DNA of 64,000 nt from Pseudomonadota bacterium (GCA_016183985.1 JACPDN010000006.1:62001-126000); one strand, 5' to 3'. Shown: positions 17,660-27,350, numbered from the stretch's first letter. Numbers and translations are program-made. The notes: generated from the letters alone by a model not told the origin.

Positions 17660-17929
17660 TTACTCAACCAACTGGCCGGCGGCGCCAGCGCTCCACTTCT
17701 GCTCCCGCTCTTCGGCGGCAGTCAATTCTGCCTGCAATTGCTCCTGGCCTACGGCCGTCAAGGCATAGCCACTACCTGCTGGCCGGATAAGTGCCATCAT
17801 GCGCAGCTCATCGAGACACATGCCATCAACTGGCGTGTGGGCAGGGTTGAGAGATAATGCGCGCAACGCAGCGACATGCTTGCGGCCTAACTCCACTCCA
17901 CCAGCAATCTTGCGCGCGGCAAACTTCAT
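17660..17929 (-). CDS. Small hypothetical protein
   Basis: An 89-aa ORF. ATG 17929 has AGGAGG nine bases upstream, so I prefer it to an upstream start at 18022. The sequence has a helix-turn-helix-like rhythm (AALRALSLNP, CLDELRMMALIRPAGSGYALTAVGQEQL), reminiscent of a minimal winged helix, and ends with an acidic helix. I do not recognise a family. It is convergent with the Nramp gene at a gap of 42 bp. Confidence 0.55.
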   Translation of the reverse strand: MKFAARKIAGGVELGRKHVAALRALSLNPAHTPVDGMCLDELRMMALIRPAGSGYALTAVGQEQLQAELTAAEEREQKWSAGAAGQLVE

Positions 17930-18174
17930 GCTTTCGGCCTCCTCAGGATCTGGCAATGCTCCCAAACGACCCCGATATGCCGAAGTTCCCAATTTTGCAG
18001 GTAAAAAGTCCCGTATCGGCAAGCAAAAATGCCAACCCGGCGTAGGCTCCTAGGCTTCGCTATAGCAAGACAATCCTAGCAGCCGCGTTCCATCGTCCCG
18101 GCATCGCCAATCTTCTTGTCTTTACAGAGCGTTATGGCAGTCTCGATGGGATCGTAAGTCGATGAGAAGAAACG

Positions 18175-18723
18175 ATGAGCGAAATTCCGCCTGGCAAGCC
18201 GAAGGCAGCGATCCGCAAGGCCAATGGTGAGATCGATTACGCGGCGTTGGCCGTTCTCGTGCTCGACGACAACGCCTATTTTGGCCGATTGGTGCAACAG
18301 ATCTGCCGCGGTGCCGACATCGACAGTGTCAGCGTCTGCAGCACCCCGGAAGAGGCCCTCAGCCTGCTCGGCACCAATTGCTATGACCTGGTCGTCGCCG
18401 ATCTTTTGATCGGCAATTCTAACGGAATCGATTTCGTGCGCCGCATCCGCAGTTCCACGGATACCGGTTTCCAACAGATTCCGATCATCATGGTGACCGC
18501 ACATACCGACGCCGAAAACATCCATGAGATGCGCGACGCAGGTGTTACAGAGATTCTTGCCAAGCCCATTTCACCGGCTGCACTCCTCGGTCGGATCGAC
18601 CTGGTCTTTGCTGCCCCGCGCCAATTCGTGAAACATGACGAATATACCGGGCCTGATCGGCGCCGGCGGCGTGCGGACTACGATGGCGACGAGCGACGGG
18701 GGAAAATTCCACCGAAGGAATGA
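18175..18723 (+). CDS. Stand-alone response-regulator receiver protein
   Basis: A 182-aa protein with one receiver domain (about residues 24-145). The acidic pocket D31-D32, phospho-acceptor D76, T108 and K130 are all present, so it should be phosphorylated. There is no output domain. The C-terminal tail is short, arginine-rich and acidic (TGPDRRRRRADYDGDERRG), a tail seen in receiver proteins of alphaproteobacteria that act in signalling or motility. No histidine kinase is adjacent. Confidence 0.88.
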   Translation: MSEIPPGKPKAAIRKANGEIDYAALAVLVLDDNAYFGRLVQQICRGADIDSVSVCSTPEEALSLLGTNCYDLVVADLLIGNSNGIDFVRRIRSSTDTGFQQIPIIMVTAHTDAENIHEMRDAGVTEILAKPISPAALLGRIDLVFAAPRQFVKHDEYTGPDRRRRRADYDGDERRGKIPPKE

Positions 18724-18831
18724 GGGGCGCTCATTCCGCGAAAAAATAGGGAACTTTCCCGATGTTGACGTGTGTGCTCGCGACTAGCTTCCGAACTCAC
18801 CAATCAGCCAATAACATCGGGAGAATGAAAC

Positions 18832-19323
18832 GTGAGTTCGCAAAAGACGATTGTTCGAATGGCCGCCATGACCATGTTTTTCGCCAGCACGGCCTGCGCC
18901 CTGGCTTCTGACGGCGGTACATTGCCGGACCAAGTCCGCAAGGCCAACAGTCGCTTCGAAGACGTCAAGGTGGCCGAGAAAGAAGGCTATGCGCCGATCG
19001 CCTGCACCAGCGGCATCGAAGGTGGTGCCATGGGCATCCATTACGTGAATCCCGGCCTCATCAATGACATGGTTGAGCTCGATAAGCCGGAGGCTGTCAT
19101 GTACGAGCCAGCGAAGGACGGCAAGATGAAGCTGGTAGCGGTCGAGTATATTGCGACCAAGGGGCCGGCCAATCTGGGTGGTCAGCTGTTCAGCTTCACC
19201 AATACGCCCAACCGGTACGGCTTGCCGGCCTTCTACGAACTCCACGTTTGGGCCTGGAAAAAGAATTCAAAAGGCGTTTTCGCCGATATGAATCCGGACG
19301 TCTCCTGCGAGCACGCCCACTAA
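18832..19323 (+). CDS. Exported protein of unknown function
   Basis: A 163-aa protein from GTG 18832 (GGGAG upstream), with a signal peptide ending at ACALA-SDGG (about residue 25). The mature part is mixed alpha/beta, with two cysteines (ACTSG and DVSCEHAH) that could form a disulphide, and a conserved-looking centre (GGAMGIHYVNPGLI, FYELHVWAWKKN). I recognise it only as a periplasmic conserved hypothetical protein. It is monocistronic with a terminator after it. Confidence 0.7.
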   Translation: MSSQKTIVRMAAMTMFFASTACALASDGGTLPDQVRKANSRFEDVKVAEKEGYAPIACTSGIEGGAMGIHYVNPGLINDMVELDKPEAVMYEPAKDGKMKLVAVEYIATKGPANLGGQLFSFTNTPNRYGLPAFYELHVWAWKKNSKGVFADMNPDVSCEHAH

Positions 19324-19353
19324 CCGAATTCGGTTTCCTCTGTCGAAAAACTC

Positions 19354-19386
19354 AGCCGGCCGATGCTCATCGGCCGGCTTCTTCGT
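19354..19386 (+). terminator. Rho-independent terminator
   Basis: AGCCGGCCGAT (19354-19364), loop GCTC, ATCGGCCGGCT (19369-19379), then TCTTCG: an 11-bp perfect stem just after the exported-protein gene. The U-tract is weak. Confidence 0.7.
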
Positions 19387-19621
19387 CGATGAAATGCCGC
19401 AACCTTCGACACCGTTTTCACACCTCGCCAGGGCAAACCCTTGGGATCGCGAGCAAAGCAAGCCTGTGCGGTCGAGGCGCCCCCATACTCGGTCCGATAT
19501 CAGGTCGACCAAAGGAGTGTTGCAAAATACAACGCCGGCAGACAAAGGTTTGATGGTATCTGAATAGGATCGGTTCGACCAAAGAAGACCTCAGCAAATG
19601 AGGCATCCGAGGGAGGTGCCT

Positions 19622-21427
19622 ATGCTTACAGTCGACAATCGACACGCAATGGTGGAAGCGCGCCGTAGTTTCTTCGATGGCCGGCCCGTACCGCAGAACG
19701 TCATCCCTCTGCCGATCCTCGATTCCTGGCGCCGCTGCAACGCACTCGGGCTTAACAACAGCGTCGCGCCGCATTTGGAGCCGCTGACGGCTGCAGAGCT
19801 CCGCCCCCGGTCCGAACAGCACGAAACATTGCGCCGCCTGTGCAGGCCGGAGATAGAAGCCCTGCATGCCGAAGCGGATTCGACAGACTGCATCGTCATC
19901 CTGACGGATGCCACAGGGCTTGTCCTTGATACTGTCGGCGACGTCGACTTCGCCGATCGCGCCGCGCGTGTCGCTCTGCGTCCGGGCGTTCCCTGGACCG
20001 AGGCTGCGACCGGTACGAATGCCATTGGCGCGGCCCTCATCGAAAAGCGGCCGATCAAGGTTCATGGCATCCAGCATTTCTTTGAGCCGCACGGTTTCTT
20101 GAGCTGCTCCGCCGCACCTATCTTCGACCCGCGCGGTGAGATCGCCGGCGCGCTTGATATGTCCGGCCCAGCCGCCACCGACCAACGGCACGCACTCGGC
20201 TTGGTCCGCATGGCCGTCGATCAGATCGAACACCGCTTCTTCGACCAAGGTTTTGCGCGCTGTGAGACGATACGCTTTCATACCGATCCGGGCCTGGTTG
20301 GCACCAGCCAGGAAGGCGTGCTCGTCTTCGAGGACCGCCGCCTCGTCGCCGGCAATCGTCGGGGCTTGGCGCTTCTCGGCCTGGATTGGTCGGCGCTAAA
20401 AGACCGCCTGTTCGAGGATCTCTTCAGCGATGGCCGCTTGCATGGCGACGGATTCCTTAAGCGTCTGCAGGCGCAGGATGGCGACCAGTTCTTCGCCCGC
20501 CTGCAAGCACCGGCCCGTCCGGCTGTATCGCGCGCGGGTCGTGGGGCTCGGATGGCCGCACGGCCTGTTGCACCGGTCTTTGACCCGGGAACCCGCAAAG
20601 CCCTTGCCCGCGCGACCCGCCTCATCGACGCAGATGTGCCGGTTCTGCTGCACGGCGAAACAGGTACGGGGAAAGAGATTTTCGCCCGTGCGATGCATCA
20701 TGGCAGTGCGCGTGCGGATCGGCCTTTCGTGGCCGTGAACAGTGTGGCATTGCCGGACGTGCTGATACGCGAAGCGGCCGGTGGTGTCCTGTTCCTCGAC
20801 GAAATCGGCGATATGCCGCTCAGTCTGCAATCGCGGCTGCTGCGCATCTTGCAGGATCGCGAGGCGAAGCCATCGCGTGGCGGCCGCGCGGTATCGACCG
20901 ACTTCGCACTAGTCTGCACTACGCATCGCGATCTTCGCGCCATGGTCGCAACAGGCTCGTTCCGCGCCGATCTCTATTTTCGCATCGCCCAGTTTACCGA
21001 GGAGCTGGCACCCTTGCGCAGTCTCCCCGGGCTGGCGGCCGTGATCCGCAACGTGTGGCTTGACCTTGCCAATCAGCGCCATGTGACGCTGTCGCCTGAA
21101 ACGGAGCATGCTCTCCTTGGCTATGATTGGCCCGGCAACTTCCGGCAGCTTGTCGGCACCCTGCGTTCGCTTCTGGCCCTTGCTGAAGATGGCAACCCGA
21201 TCTTGCCCAGTATGTTACCGGCAGAGTTTGGCATCGACACCCGTGCATCGCAGGTGGTCATCCCCACGCCCGCTTCGCTGGAAAATGAAGACCGGCTGCG
21301 CGATGTCCAGCTCGACCTGATGCGCCGCGTGCTGGCCGAATGCGACGGCAATATCTCGCGCGCCGCAAAGCGCCTCGGCATCAATCGCAGCACGATCTAT
21401 CGACATCTCATCGGCACCCGCCACTGA
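19622..21427 (+). CDS. AcoR-like bacterial enhancer-binding protein lacking the GAFTGA loop
   Basis: A 601-aa regulator with a GAF sensor (about residues 75-215), an AAA+ domain and a C-terminal Fis-type helix-turn-helix (GNISRAAKRLGINRSTIYRHL). Walker A (GETGTGKE, about 344) and Walker B (FLDEIGD, about 391) are intact. The stretch between them, which in NtrC holds ELFG...GAFTGA, is missing: LIRE is followed at once by AAGGVLFLDE, an in-frame loss of about 23 residues. GAFTGA contacts sigma-54, so this protein is unlikely to activate sigma-54 promoters by the classical route. The start ATG 19622 has GGGAGG; an ATG at 19598 is possible. No acetoin or alcohol catabolic genes are adjacent. Confidence 0.88.
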   Translation: MLTVDNRHAMVEARRSFFDGRPVPQNVIPLPILDSWRRCNALGLNNSVAPHLEPLTAAELRPRSEQHETLRRLCRPEIEALHAEADSTDCIVILTDATGLVLDTVGDVDFADRAARVALRPGVPWTEAATGTNAIGAALIEKRPIKVHGIQHFFEPHGFLSCSAAPIFDPRGEIAGALDMSGPAATDQRHALGLVRMAVDQIEHRFFDQGFARCETIRFHTDPGLVGTSQEGVLVFEDRRLVAGNRRGLALLGLDWSALKDRLFEDLFSDGRLHGDGFLKRLQAQDGDQFFARLQAPARPAVSRAGRGARMAARPVAPVFDPGTRKALARATRLIDADVPVLLHGETGTGKEIFARAMHHGSARADRPFVAVNSVALPDVLIREAAGGVLFLDEIGDMPLSLQSRLLRILQDREAKPSRGGRAVSTDFALVCTTHRDLRAMVATGSFRADLYFRIAQFTEELAPLRSLPGLAAVIRNVWLDLANQRHVTLSPETEHALLGYDWPGNFRQLVGTLRSLLALAEDGNPILPSMLPAEFGIDTRASQVVIPTPASLENEDRLRDVQLDLMRRVLAECDGNISRAAKRLGINRSTIYRHLIGTRH

Positions 21428-21658
21428 CGGGTAAGTCCCAGATTCTTGGCACATCCGCCTGCATAAGGGCTTCTACCCAGTTGAGATAAGAATCTCACGT
21501 TTCGGAGAAAAATGCGGCTAAACGGCCCTCTTTGTGTGTGCCGATCGCGATTTCAACCGCCGAATCGCCCCGGTGTTAAAGGAATCTTCTGTTTCCTGGC
21601 CGATGATGGGCAAAGCGACGGATACCACCGTCACGCTTTGTGATCCGGCGAGGAAAAG

Positions 21659-22177
21659 TTGACCGACCATACGTTGCTCGAAACGGCCCACGCGATTCTC
21701 GATAACTACCGCAGGCTGCGGGAGATATCGATCGCTTATGCGCGCGAATGGCCGCGTCTCCACGAAAGACTGCGCCCGATCCTGCCGTCCCTCACCGCCG
21801 ACATGCAGGAGACTGTGGAGCGCGATATGACGCTCATCCGCGAGACGATTCAGGAAGCGGACGACCGGCTTCTTAAAGCGGCGTCCGCGCTGCTCGTTGC
21901 TGGCGATGCCGGGCATGGCGTTGCTGACCTTCCCGCTCAAGTCACTTGCCGTCTTGAGATGATCGCCCAGAATACGGGGCAGCCGGGTACATCGAATATC
22001 GTCTATCTGCCGGCGCGCCGCCGCCGTCCGATGCGCCAGGATCTGGCCACGATCGCTGGCCAGTGCCGCATTGCCGAGGCGGAAAATGATGTGCTGGGCC
22101 GCATGCTTGACGAATTGGAAACTGGGCTCGGGCAATTGGCCGGCGTGTTGGAGCATTCTGCCGCGATGGATGCCTGA
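21659..22177 (+). CDS. Hypothetical helical protein
   Basis: A 172-aa, mostly helical protein with heptad-like stretches at both ends (ETVERDMTLIRETIQEADDRLLKAASALL and AENDVLGRMLDELETGLGQL). The start is TTG 21659, five bases after GAGG; no better start exists in frame. I do not recognise a family. Its stop is one base before the ATG of the PAS_5 gene, so the two are probably translationally coupled. Confidence 0.6.
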   Translation: MTDHTLLETAHAILDNYRRLREISIAYAREWPRLHERLRPILPSLTADMQETVERDMTLIRETIQEADDRLLKAASALLVAGDAGHGVADLPAQVTCRLEMIAQNTGQPGTSNIVYLPARRRRPMRQDLATIAGQCRIAEAENDVLGRMLDELETGLGQLAGVLEHSAAMDA

Positions 22178-22178
22178 T

Positions 22179-22724
22179 ATGGATCAGCTCGATCCGACCA
22201 TATTTGATTTCGCCCGCTCCGATCATAAAATGTCCCGGAGTGAGGATGGAATGGCTACTATTTATCGTCGATCGACTTCCCTCGATTTTCTCGCCACATG
22301 TTCGCCCATGCTGGCAAGCTTCTACGCCTATTGGGACGAGAAGCGCGGCGGCCGGAAGATGCCGTCCCGCACGGATCTCGACCCCATCGAGATGAAGCGC
22401 TGGCTGCCCGGCATCATCATCGTCGATGTGCTCGAAAATCCCCGGCGCCTCGTCTATCGCCTGGTCGGTTCCCGCTCAGTTGCTTTACGCCAGGCCGATG
22501 TCACGGGTAAGACCATCGCCGAGGGCTATCACGGCACGTCGCTGGACGACGTCATGGAGAACTACCGGCTGGTGATCGACGAACACCAGATCGTCTACGA
22601 CGCCGAGCAGACGCCTTCCGGCAGTGGCCTGCTGAAGGATACCGAGACCCTCCTGCTGCCGCTCTCCACCGACGGCGAGAAGGTCGACAAGGTCATCATC
22701 TATCTCGAGGTCGCCAATATCTGA
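22179..22724 (+). CDS. PAS_5-type PAS-domain protein
   Basis: A 181-aa protein dominated by one PAS-like domain. The stretch AYWDEKRGGRKMPSRTDLDPIEMKRWLPGI (about residues 48-77) followed by LVYRLVGSRSVALRQADVTGKTI is the hallmark of the alphaproteobacterial PAS_5 family, found as stand-alone cytosolic proteins of unknown ligand. ATG 22179 starts just after the preceding stop; an ATG at 22251 with GAGG upstream would remove the first 24 residues. It has no output domain and probably works through a partner. Confidence 0.75.
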   Translation: MDQLDPTIFDFARSDHKMSRSEDGMATIYRRSTSLDFLATCSPMLASFYAYWDEKRGGRKMPSRTDLDPIEMKRWLPGIIIVDVLENPRRLVYRLVGSRSVALRQADVTGKTIAEGYHGTSLDDVMENYRLVIDEHQIVYDAEQTPSGSGLLKDTETLLLPLSTDGEKVDKVIIYLEVANI

Positions 22725-22974
22725 GCGTCCAAGGCGTCGATCATCGGGGGCGATACCCCTCAGCGCCGCCCCGTCCAGCGCCAGAAAATCTCTCGCAATA
22801 AATTGATAAACATGGACATTTCGACATCCCGGCCGAAATGAGCCAAAGCACGGCAAACCTGCCGTTATTCACGCAAAGCCGCTCTGTCATGCGCCTTGAC
22901 GTCAATTCGGCATAAAGCGCGGGCTCCATCGTTGTACTACCAATCCAGTCAGGGATGATAACTGGAGCCTTTCG

Positions 22975-23400
22975 ATGGGACGCACCAGGAAAGACCAGAA
23001 TTTCACGGGCGAGCCAGACTCCAGCGACCTCATGGCGCCGCTATCTGTCGCCTTGAATCTCGATGATCTGCTGCCGGACAAAACCGGCGCCGTGGTTATC
23101 CAGGTCGATGGCGAGCGTCTTGAAATTCAGCTCGATGATGGGGACGAGATACTTGCCCGCGGCATAGCGCCGGAAGATACGCAATCCGAGCATTTCGACG
23201 TTTCCGGCATGGACTTCGTCTCATTTGCCAACGGCGTCACGCTCTACTTCCCCGCCGGTGAGGTCCACCTCACCTTCAAATCGGCGCCCAAGAAAAAAGC
23301 AGCTCCGCCGCCCATGTCGATGTTCCAACTCATCGAACGCGAGTTGCACAACGAAAAGCCATTGCTACTGAAACGGCGCCCGGTCAAGGATGGCCATTGA
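22975..23400 (+). CDS. Hypothetical protein
   Basis: A 141-aa acidic, probably cytoplasmic protein with GGAG before the ATG. The centre (GAVVIQVDGERLEIQLDDGDEIL) looks like a small beta domain, then SFANGVTLYFPAGEVHLTF, and a basic Lys/Pro linker (PKKKAAPPP). I do not recognise a family. It is convergent with the 23416 gene, with only 15 bp between stops. Confidence 0.6.
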   Translation: MGRTRKDQNFTGEPDSSDLMAPLSVALNLDDLLPDKTGAVVIQVDGERLEIQLDDGDEILARGIAPEDTQSEHFDVSGMDFVSFANGVTLYFPAGEVHLTFKSAPKKKAAPPPMSMFQLIERELHNEKPLLLKRRPVKDGH

Positions 23401-23415
23401 CCGGGCCGCACTTCC

Positions 23416-23913
23416 TCAATCGAGCAGATCCACCGCCGCAACGGTGAGTGTATCCAGAATGAGATTCGTCGCGCGACGGATCAGCATCACCTTGTTGTCG
23501 GCGATGAGGTAGCGATAGGCCGGGTCCAGGGCCGGCAAGCGCTCCAGCAGATCCGGCGGCAGATCCCGCTTTTCCAAGCCCGGCGGCAAATGCCCGTTGC
23601 GCTGCAGCTGTTTGGCTAGGCCGGGCGGCAGCTCGCCGCGCTTGGCGAGACCTGGCGGCAGGCCCTCCTTATCGTGGCCTTTCTTCTTGTTCTTGTGCTT
23701 GCCGCCCTGCTCGTGCTCCCAATCGTCGTAGTGGCGCTGATAGTAATCGCGGATGACCCGGCGCTCGATCTCACCGATGACAATATCCGCGACGCTCGGG
23801 TCACTGCTGCCCGGCGGTGTGGCACCCGGTTCCGGCGCATTGTCCGCCAGCGCAAAAGAGCTCGACAGAACCAGACAAGTTCCCATCGTCATCAGCAGTT
23901 GGACGACGCGCAT
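23416..23913 (-). CDS. Exported protein with LPPGL repeats
   Basis: A 165-aa protein with a signal peptide ending about residue 23 (SSSFALA-DNAP). A highly charged middle segment (GGKHKNKKKGHDK) is followed by four copies of an LPPGL/LPPDL motif (LPPGLAKR, LPPGLAKQ, LPPGLEKR, LPPDLLER). The C-terminus (YRYLIADNKVMLIRRATNLILDTL) resembles small periplasmic proteins of the RcnB/DUF1236 type. Its function is unknown. Confidence 0.7.
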   Translation of the reverse strand: MRVVQLLMTMGTCLVLSSSFALADNAPEPGATPPGSSDPSVADIVIGEIERRVIRDYYQRHYDDWEHEQGGKHKNKKKGHDKEGLPPGLAKRGELPPGLAKQLQRNGHLPPGLEKRDLPPDLLERLPALDPAYRYLIADNKVMLIRRATNLILDTLTVAAVDLLD

Positions 23914-24091
23914 TTAAATATCTCCCGCCACTGAGGTCTCAGCCTGAAAAGAAAATGGCCTCCACCGCGCCACGGTGCAACTCGCGATTCTGTGATCGGG
24001 CAAAAAAGACGCCGCGCTGCAGGGGCGCCCGCAGCGCGGCGATCGATGCGGGCCGGGTCTTGGGGCACCCCGGACACCGCATCTGGGTTTG

Positions 24092-24127
24092 GGCACCGGC
24101 CCGGGGCTTCGCCCTCTAGGCCGGCAC
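24092..24127 (-). terminator. Strong hairpin downstream of the RTX gene
   Basis: On the minus strand GGTGCCGGCC pairs with GGCCGGTGCC through ten positions, two of them G-U, with an inner GGGC-GAA-GCCC stem. It lies about 25 bp past the adhesin stop. There is no clear U-tract, so it may need Rho or act in mRNA stability. Confidence 0.4.
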
Positions 24128-24149
24128 CGCACTTGCACCTCTTAGCAGG

Positions 24150-27100
24150 TCAGACGACGTCCACGTCCTTGTCCACGTAGAGCGTCACCGTCTGGCCGCT
24201 GACTGTTGCTGTATAAGTCGCAAAGGTAACGCCACCCGGTACGGGTTCGCTGTCGGCACCCTTTGTCCACACCTCGGATCCATTGAAGGCAGATCCATCG
24301 ATATCGAGCTTGTCTCCGTCGGAGCCAATCACATAGAGCGTGTGATTGTCCGAGAAGTTGAAGACGTCGGTGGCTTCCAACTTGATCGTGGTCCCCAGCG
24401 TCGGGCTACCAGACTGGCTCGAACCGCTGATCACAGCTTCCTCTGTAATGAGGATGCCTTCGATCCCATCGATATGCGCGCCGTGCAGATCAACCGTCGC
24501 GTCGCCGGCTGCGTCCGGATAGAAGTCGATGCTCGCCTTGTTTCCAACCGTCGAGTTGAACAGTGCGCCCTGGTCGACACGAAGCAAATCGAAGCCAAGC
24601 CCACCATGATAGGTGTCGCCGAGTGCCGGATTGGAAGCCTCGGTTTGCAGGCCACCGTTCCACACCAGGACATCATTGCCGGCGTCGCCATTCAGCGTGT
24701 CATTGCCGACGCCGCCATTGAGGACGTCATCCTCGTTGCCACCGTTCAACGTGTCATTGCCAGAGCCGCCATAGAGATAATCTTGGCCGCTCGTACCTGG
24801 GACCGTGTTGTTGCCGCTGTCGCCATCGGACGAACTGGCGACGATGACAGTGCCGCCATCATCGGGGCTCATCTGAGCATAGACACCCATCGGCTTGCCG
24901 GACGCATCCTCATGTTCGATCTGGATGTTGCCGCCCGAAACGTCGAGCGTGACCCCTTCCAGATTGAAGTCGGTGACGATGATCTTGTGGCCTTCCAGCG
25001 GATTCTCCAATGCAACGTTAAAGTGTTGGCTAGGATCGATATTGAAGCCAGAATCCGCCAGAACCGCACCCTGCTGACCCTGGGTGTCGCGAACGACAAC
25101 CTGGGAGTAGGCATTTAGCGGCTGACCGTCCTGGATAAAGGTCAGGATCATCGCCTGGTCACCCTGCTGGGCGCTCGGCGTGTTGGTAATCAACTCACCG
25201 TTCAGAATGCGGGCCGAGATGACGGGGGCGGAAGCGGAGGTAATGGCCGTGTTGTTCGTATTGTCCGGTTCCGTCCCGCTGAACTGATCCTCGACCGCCT
25301 TCGCATCGACGGTGAACGTGGCGTTAGAGCCAACCGCCGCGGTGTTGGTGACGTTGAGGTTCATGTCCACGTTGCTGGTGTTGTCGGCCACATTGAAAGT
25401 GACTGTCCAGCCGGTACCGGACGATCCGGTCGCGCTGACGAAGGTGACGCCAGCGGGCAACGCCCCATTCCAAGTCGAGCTGACATAGTCCGTCAGGTTG
25501 AAGCCCGCCGGGATCTTCACGACCAGGGAGTGGGCTTCCGACGAGTCTACCACATCGCCAAAGCTTGCCTTGACATTGACCACACCGGCTTCGCCGATGC
25601 TGAACAGGCCATTGTTGCCGGCATCGGTGACTGCGATCGACACATTAGTCGGCTTATCCGCCACTGCGTCACGGGTGATTGCCAGCGAACCATTGATGTC
25701 ACTCGTAAGCCCACCGTTCGGATCCTGAATGGTGGCCGTGATGTTGAGCGAGAGATCGCTGTCGGCATTGTCTTCCGGCGGCAAGATCTTCAGGTTGGCG
25801 AGCGGGTGCAGTGTGATGTCGATGGTCTCATCTACGCCCGAGCCGGTGACGAGGAGCGAGTTGCCGTCGAAAATCTGCCAGCCGGCCGGCAACAATTTGA
25901 TCGTTAGGCTGGTGACGACTTCATTGTCTGCCGGGGTGAAGTTGATCGACAGGGCAGTGCTCTGCGTGGTCAGATTCCCCGTATTCTGAGCCGCCATGCC
26001 GTCTTCATAGACGGTGGCCGTGCCAGAAATCGAGCCCTGCGCCTGGTCAGCGACATTGACACTCAAGACCGCCGTCGTCCGATCGCCGTCACCATCCTCG
26101 ATCGTGTAGGTGAAGTAGTCGGTGCCGGAGACATTCGCCTTCGCCGTGTAGGTGTAGGTACCATCGGCATGAAGCACGAGCGTGCCCATCGACGTTTCGA
26201 TCGATGAGTTGATGCCCGCCGTCGATTGCGTGCTGCCATTGCCAGCCACCACGCCGATCAGGCCACCGCCGGACTTGGCACCATCCGCACCGAAATGGTC
26301 GTTGGCGAGAACGCCATTGGCCGGATCAGTCACGTTGATGGACGAACCCGTGTTGACCGAGCCGCCATTGTCATTGGTTGCCGTCGGCGTGTCGTCATCG
26401 ACATTGATGGTGAGTGAGCCGTTGACCGTGTCACCGTCCTTGTCCGTGACCTGGTAGCCGATCGTGAACTGAACGTCGTTCTCATCCGAACCAGGCGCGT
26501 GCTGGATCGGCGCGTTCTGCGTGACCGTGTAGGCACCCGTCGTGGTGTTGAGCGTCAGGGTCATGACCACGGTCGTGCCCTGCTTCACCAGCAGGTCGGT
26601 GCCCGAGAACTCGTAGCTGAAGCCGCCCGGCGCACCCGTGGTGAGGTAAGCGATCGAGCCGGCGCCATCGGCACCATAGCTGTGGGCCAGCGTGCCGCTG
26701 GTATGTGCGGTGTCGGGATTGACGTCGCCCGTGCCGCCCGGATTACCGCCGGTCAGCGCGTCGTCGTCGAGCTGGACGGCATCGTTCGCGGAAACGGTCG
26801 GCGTGTCGTCATCGACATTGATGGTGAGCGAGCCGTTGACCGTGTCACCGTCCTTGTCGGTGACCTGGTAGCCGATCGTGAACTGAACGTCGTTCTCATC
26901 ACTACCAGGCGCGTGCTGGATCGGCGCGTTCTGGGTAACGGTATAGGCACCCGTCGTGGCGTTGAGCGTCAGGGTCATGACCACGGTCGTGCCCTGCTTC
27001 ACCAGCAGGTCGGTGCCCGAGAACTCATAGCTGAAGCCGCCCGGCGCACCCGTGGTGAGGTAAGCGATCGAACCGGCACCATCGGCACCATAGCTGTGGG

Positions 27101-27350
27101 CTAGCGTGCCGCTGGTATGCGCGGTGTCCGGGTTGACGTCGCCCGTGCCGCCCGGATTGCCACCGGTCAGCGCGTCGTCGTCGAGCTGGACGGCATCATT
27201 CGCGGAAACGGTCGGCGTGTCGTCATCGACATTGATGGTGAGCGAGCCGTTGACCGTGTCGCCGTCCTTGTCTGCCCGAGAACTCGTAGCTGAAGCCGCC
27301 CGGTGCACCCGTGGTGAGGTAAGCGATCGAGCCGGCGCCATCGGCACCAT
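24150..27350 (-). CDS. C-terminal part of giant T1SS/RTX repeat adhesin
   Basis: This open frame is in the same phase as the N-terminal part at 27672-32351 but is separated from it by a frame-shifted stretch. Meaningful homology begins near 27275; the first 25 or so residues are out-of-frame readthrough. It contains two near-identical 138-aa T1SS-143/DUF5801 units, a VCBS/cadherin-like section, several Ig-like domains, six RTX nonapeptide repeats (GGSGNDTLN type, 24655-24783) that bind calcium, and a terminal region with the features of type I secretion signals. Together with the upstream parts it would give a cell-surface or secreted adhesin of about 2,730 residues. No T1SS ABC transporter lies in the window. 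Confidence 0.85.
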   Translation of the reverse strand: MVPMAPARSLTSPRVHRAASATSSRADKDGDTVNGSLTINVDDDTPTVSANDAVQLDDDALTGGNPGGTGDVNPDTAHTSGTLAHSYGADGAGSIAYLTTGAPGGFSYEFSGTDLLVKQGTTVVMTLTLNATTGAYTVTQNAPIQHAPGSDENDVQFTIGYQVTDKDGDTVNGSLTINVDDDTPTVSANDAVQLDDDALTGGNPGGTGDVNPDTAHTSGTLAHSYGADGAGSIAYLTTGAPGGFSYEFSGTDLLVKQGTTVVMTLTLNTTTGAYTVTQNAPIQHAPGSDENDVQFTIGYQVTDKDGDTVNGSLTINVDDDTPTATNDNGGSVNTGSSINVTDPANGVLANDHFGADGAKSGGGLIGVVAGNGSTQSTAGINSSIETSMGTLVLHADGTYTYTAKANVSGTDYFTYTIEDGDGDRTTAVLSVNVADQAQGSISGTATVYEDGMAAQNTGNLTTQSTALSINFTPADNEVVTSLTIKLLPAGWQIFDGNSLLVTGSGVDETIDITLHPLANLKILPPEDNADSDLSLNITATIQDPNGGLTSDINGSLAITRDAVADKPTNVSIAVTDAGNNGLFSIGEAGVVNVKASFGDVVDSSEAHSLVVKIPAGFNLTDYVSSTWNGALPAGVTFVSATGSSGTGWTVTFNVADNTSNVDMNLNVTNTAAVGSNATFTVDAKAVEDQFSGTEPDNTNNTAITSASAPVISARILNGELITNTPSAQQGDQAMILTFIQDGQPLNAYSQVVVRDTQGQQGAVLADSGFNIDPSQHFNVALENPLEGHKIIVTDFNLEGVTLDVSGGNIQIEHEDASGKPMGVYAQMSPDDGGTVIVASSSDGDSGNNTVPGTSGQDYLYGGSGNDTLNGGNEDDVLNGGVGNDTLNGDAGNDVLVWNGGLQTEASNPALGDTYHGGLGFDLLRVDQGALFNSTVGNKASIDFYPDAAGDATVDLHGAHIDGIEGILITEEAVISGSSQSGSPTLGTTIKLEATDVFNFSDNHTLYVIGSDGDKLDIDGSAFNGSEVWTKGADSEPVPGGVTFATYTATVSGQTVTLYVDKDVDVV
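24655..24783 (-). repeat. RTX nonapeptide repeat block
   Basis: About six consecutive GGxGxDxLx-type units (for example GGSGNDTLN, GGNEDDVLN, GGVGNDTLN) encoded on the minus strand. RTX blocks fold as calcium-dependent beta rolls and mark type I secretion substrates. Confidence 0.9.

Noticed and set aside
21518-22156. 212-codon minus-strand ORF opposite the helical protein gene at 21659
   Set aside because: The plus-strand frame is coupled to the PAS_5 gene by a one-base gap and has a ribosome site; the minus frame looks like a shadow.
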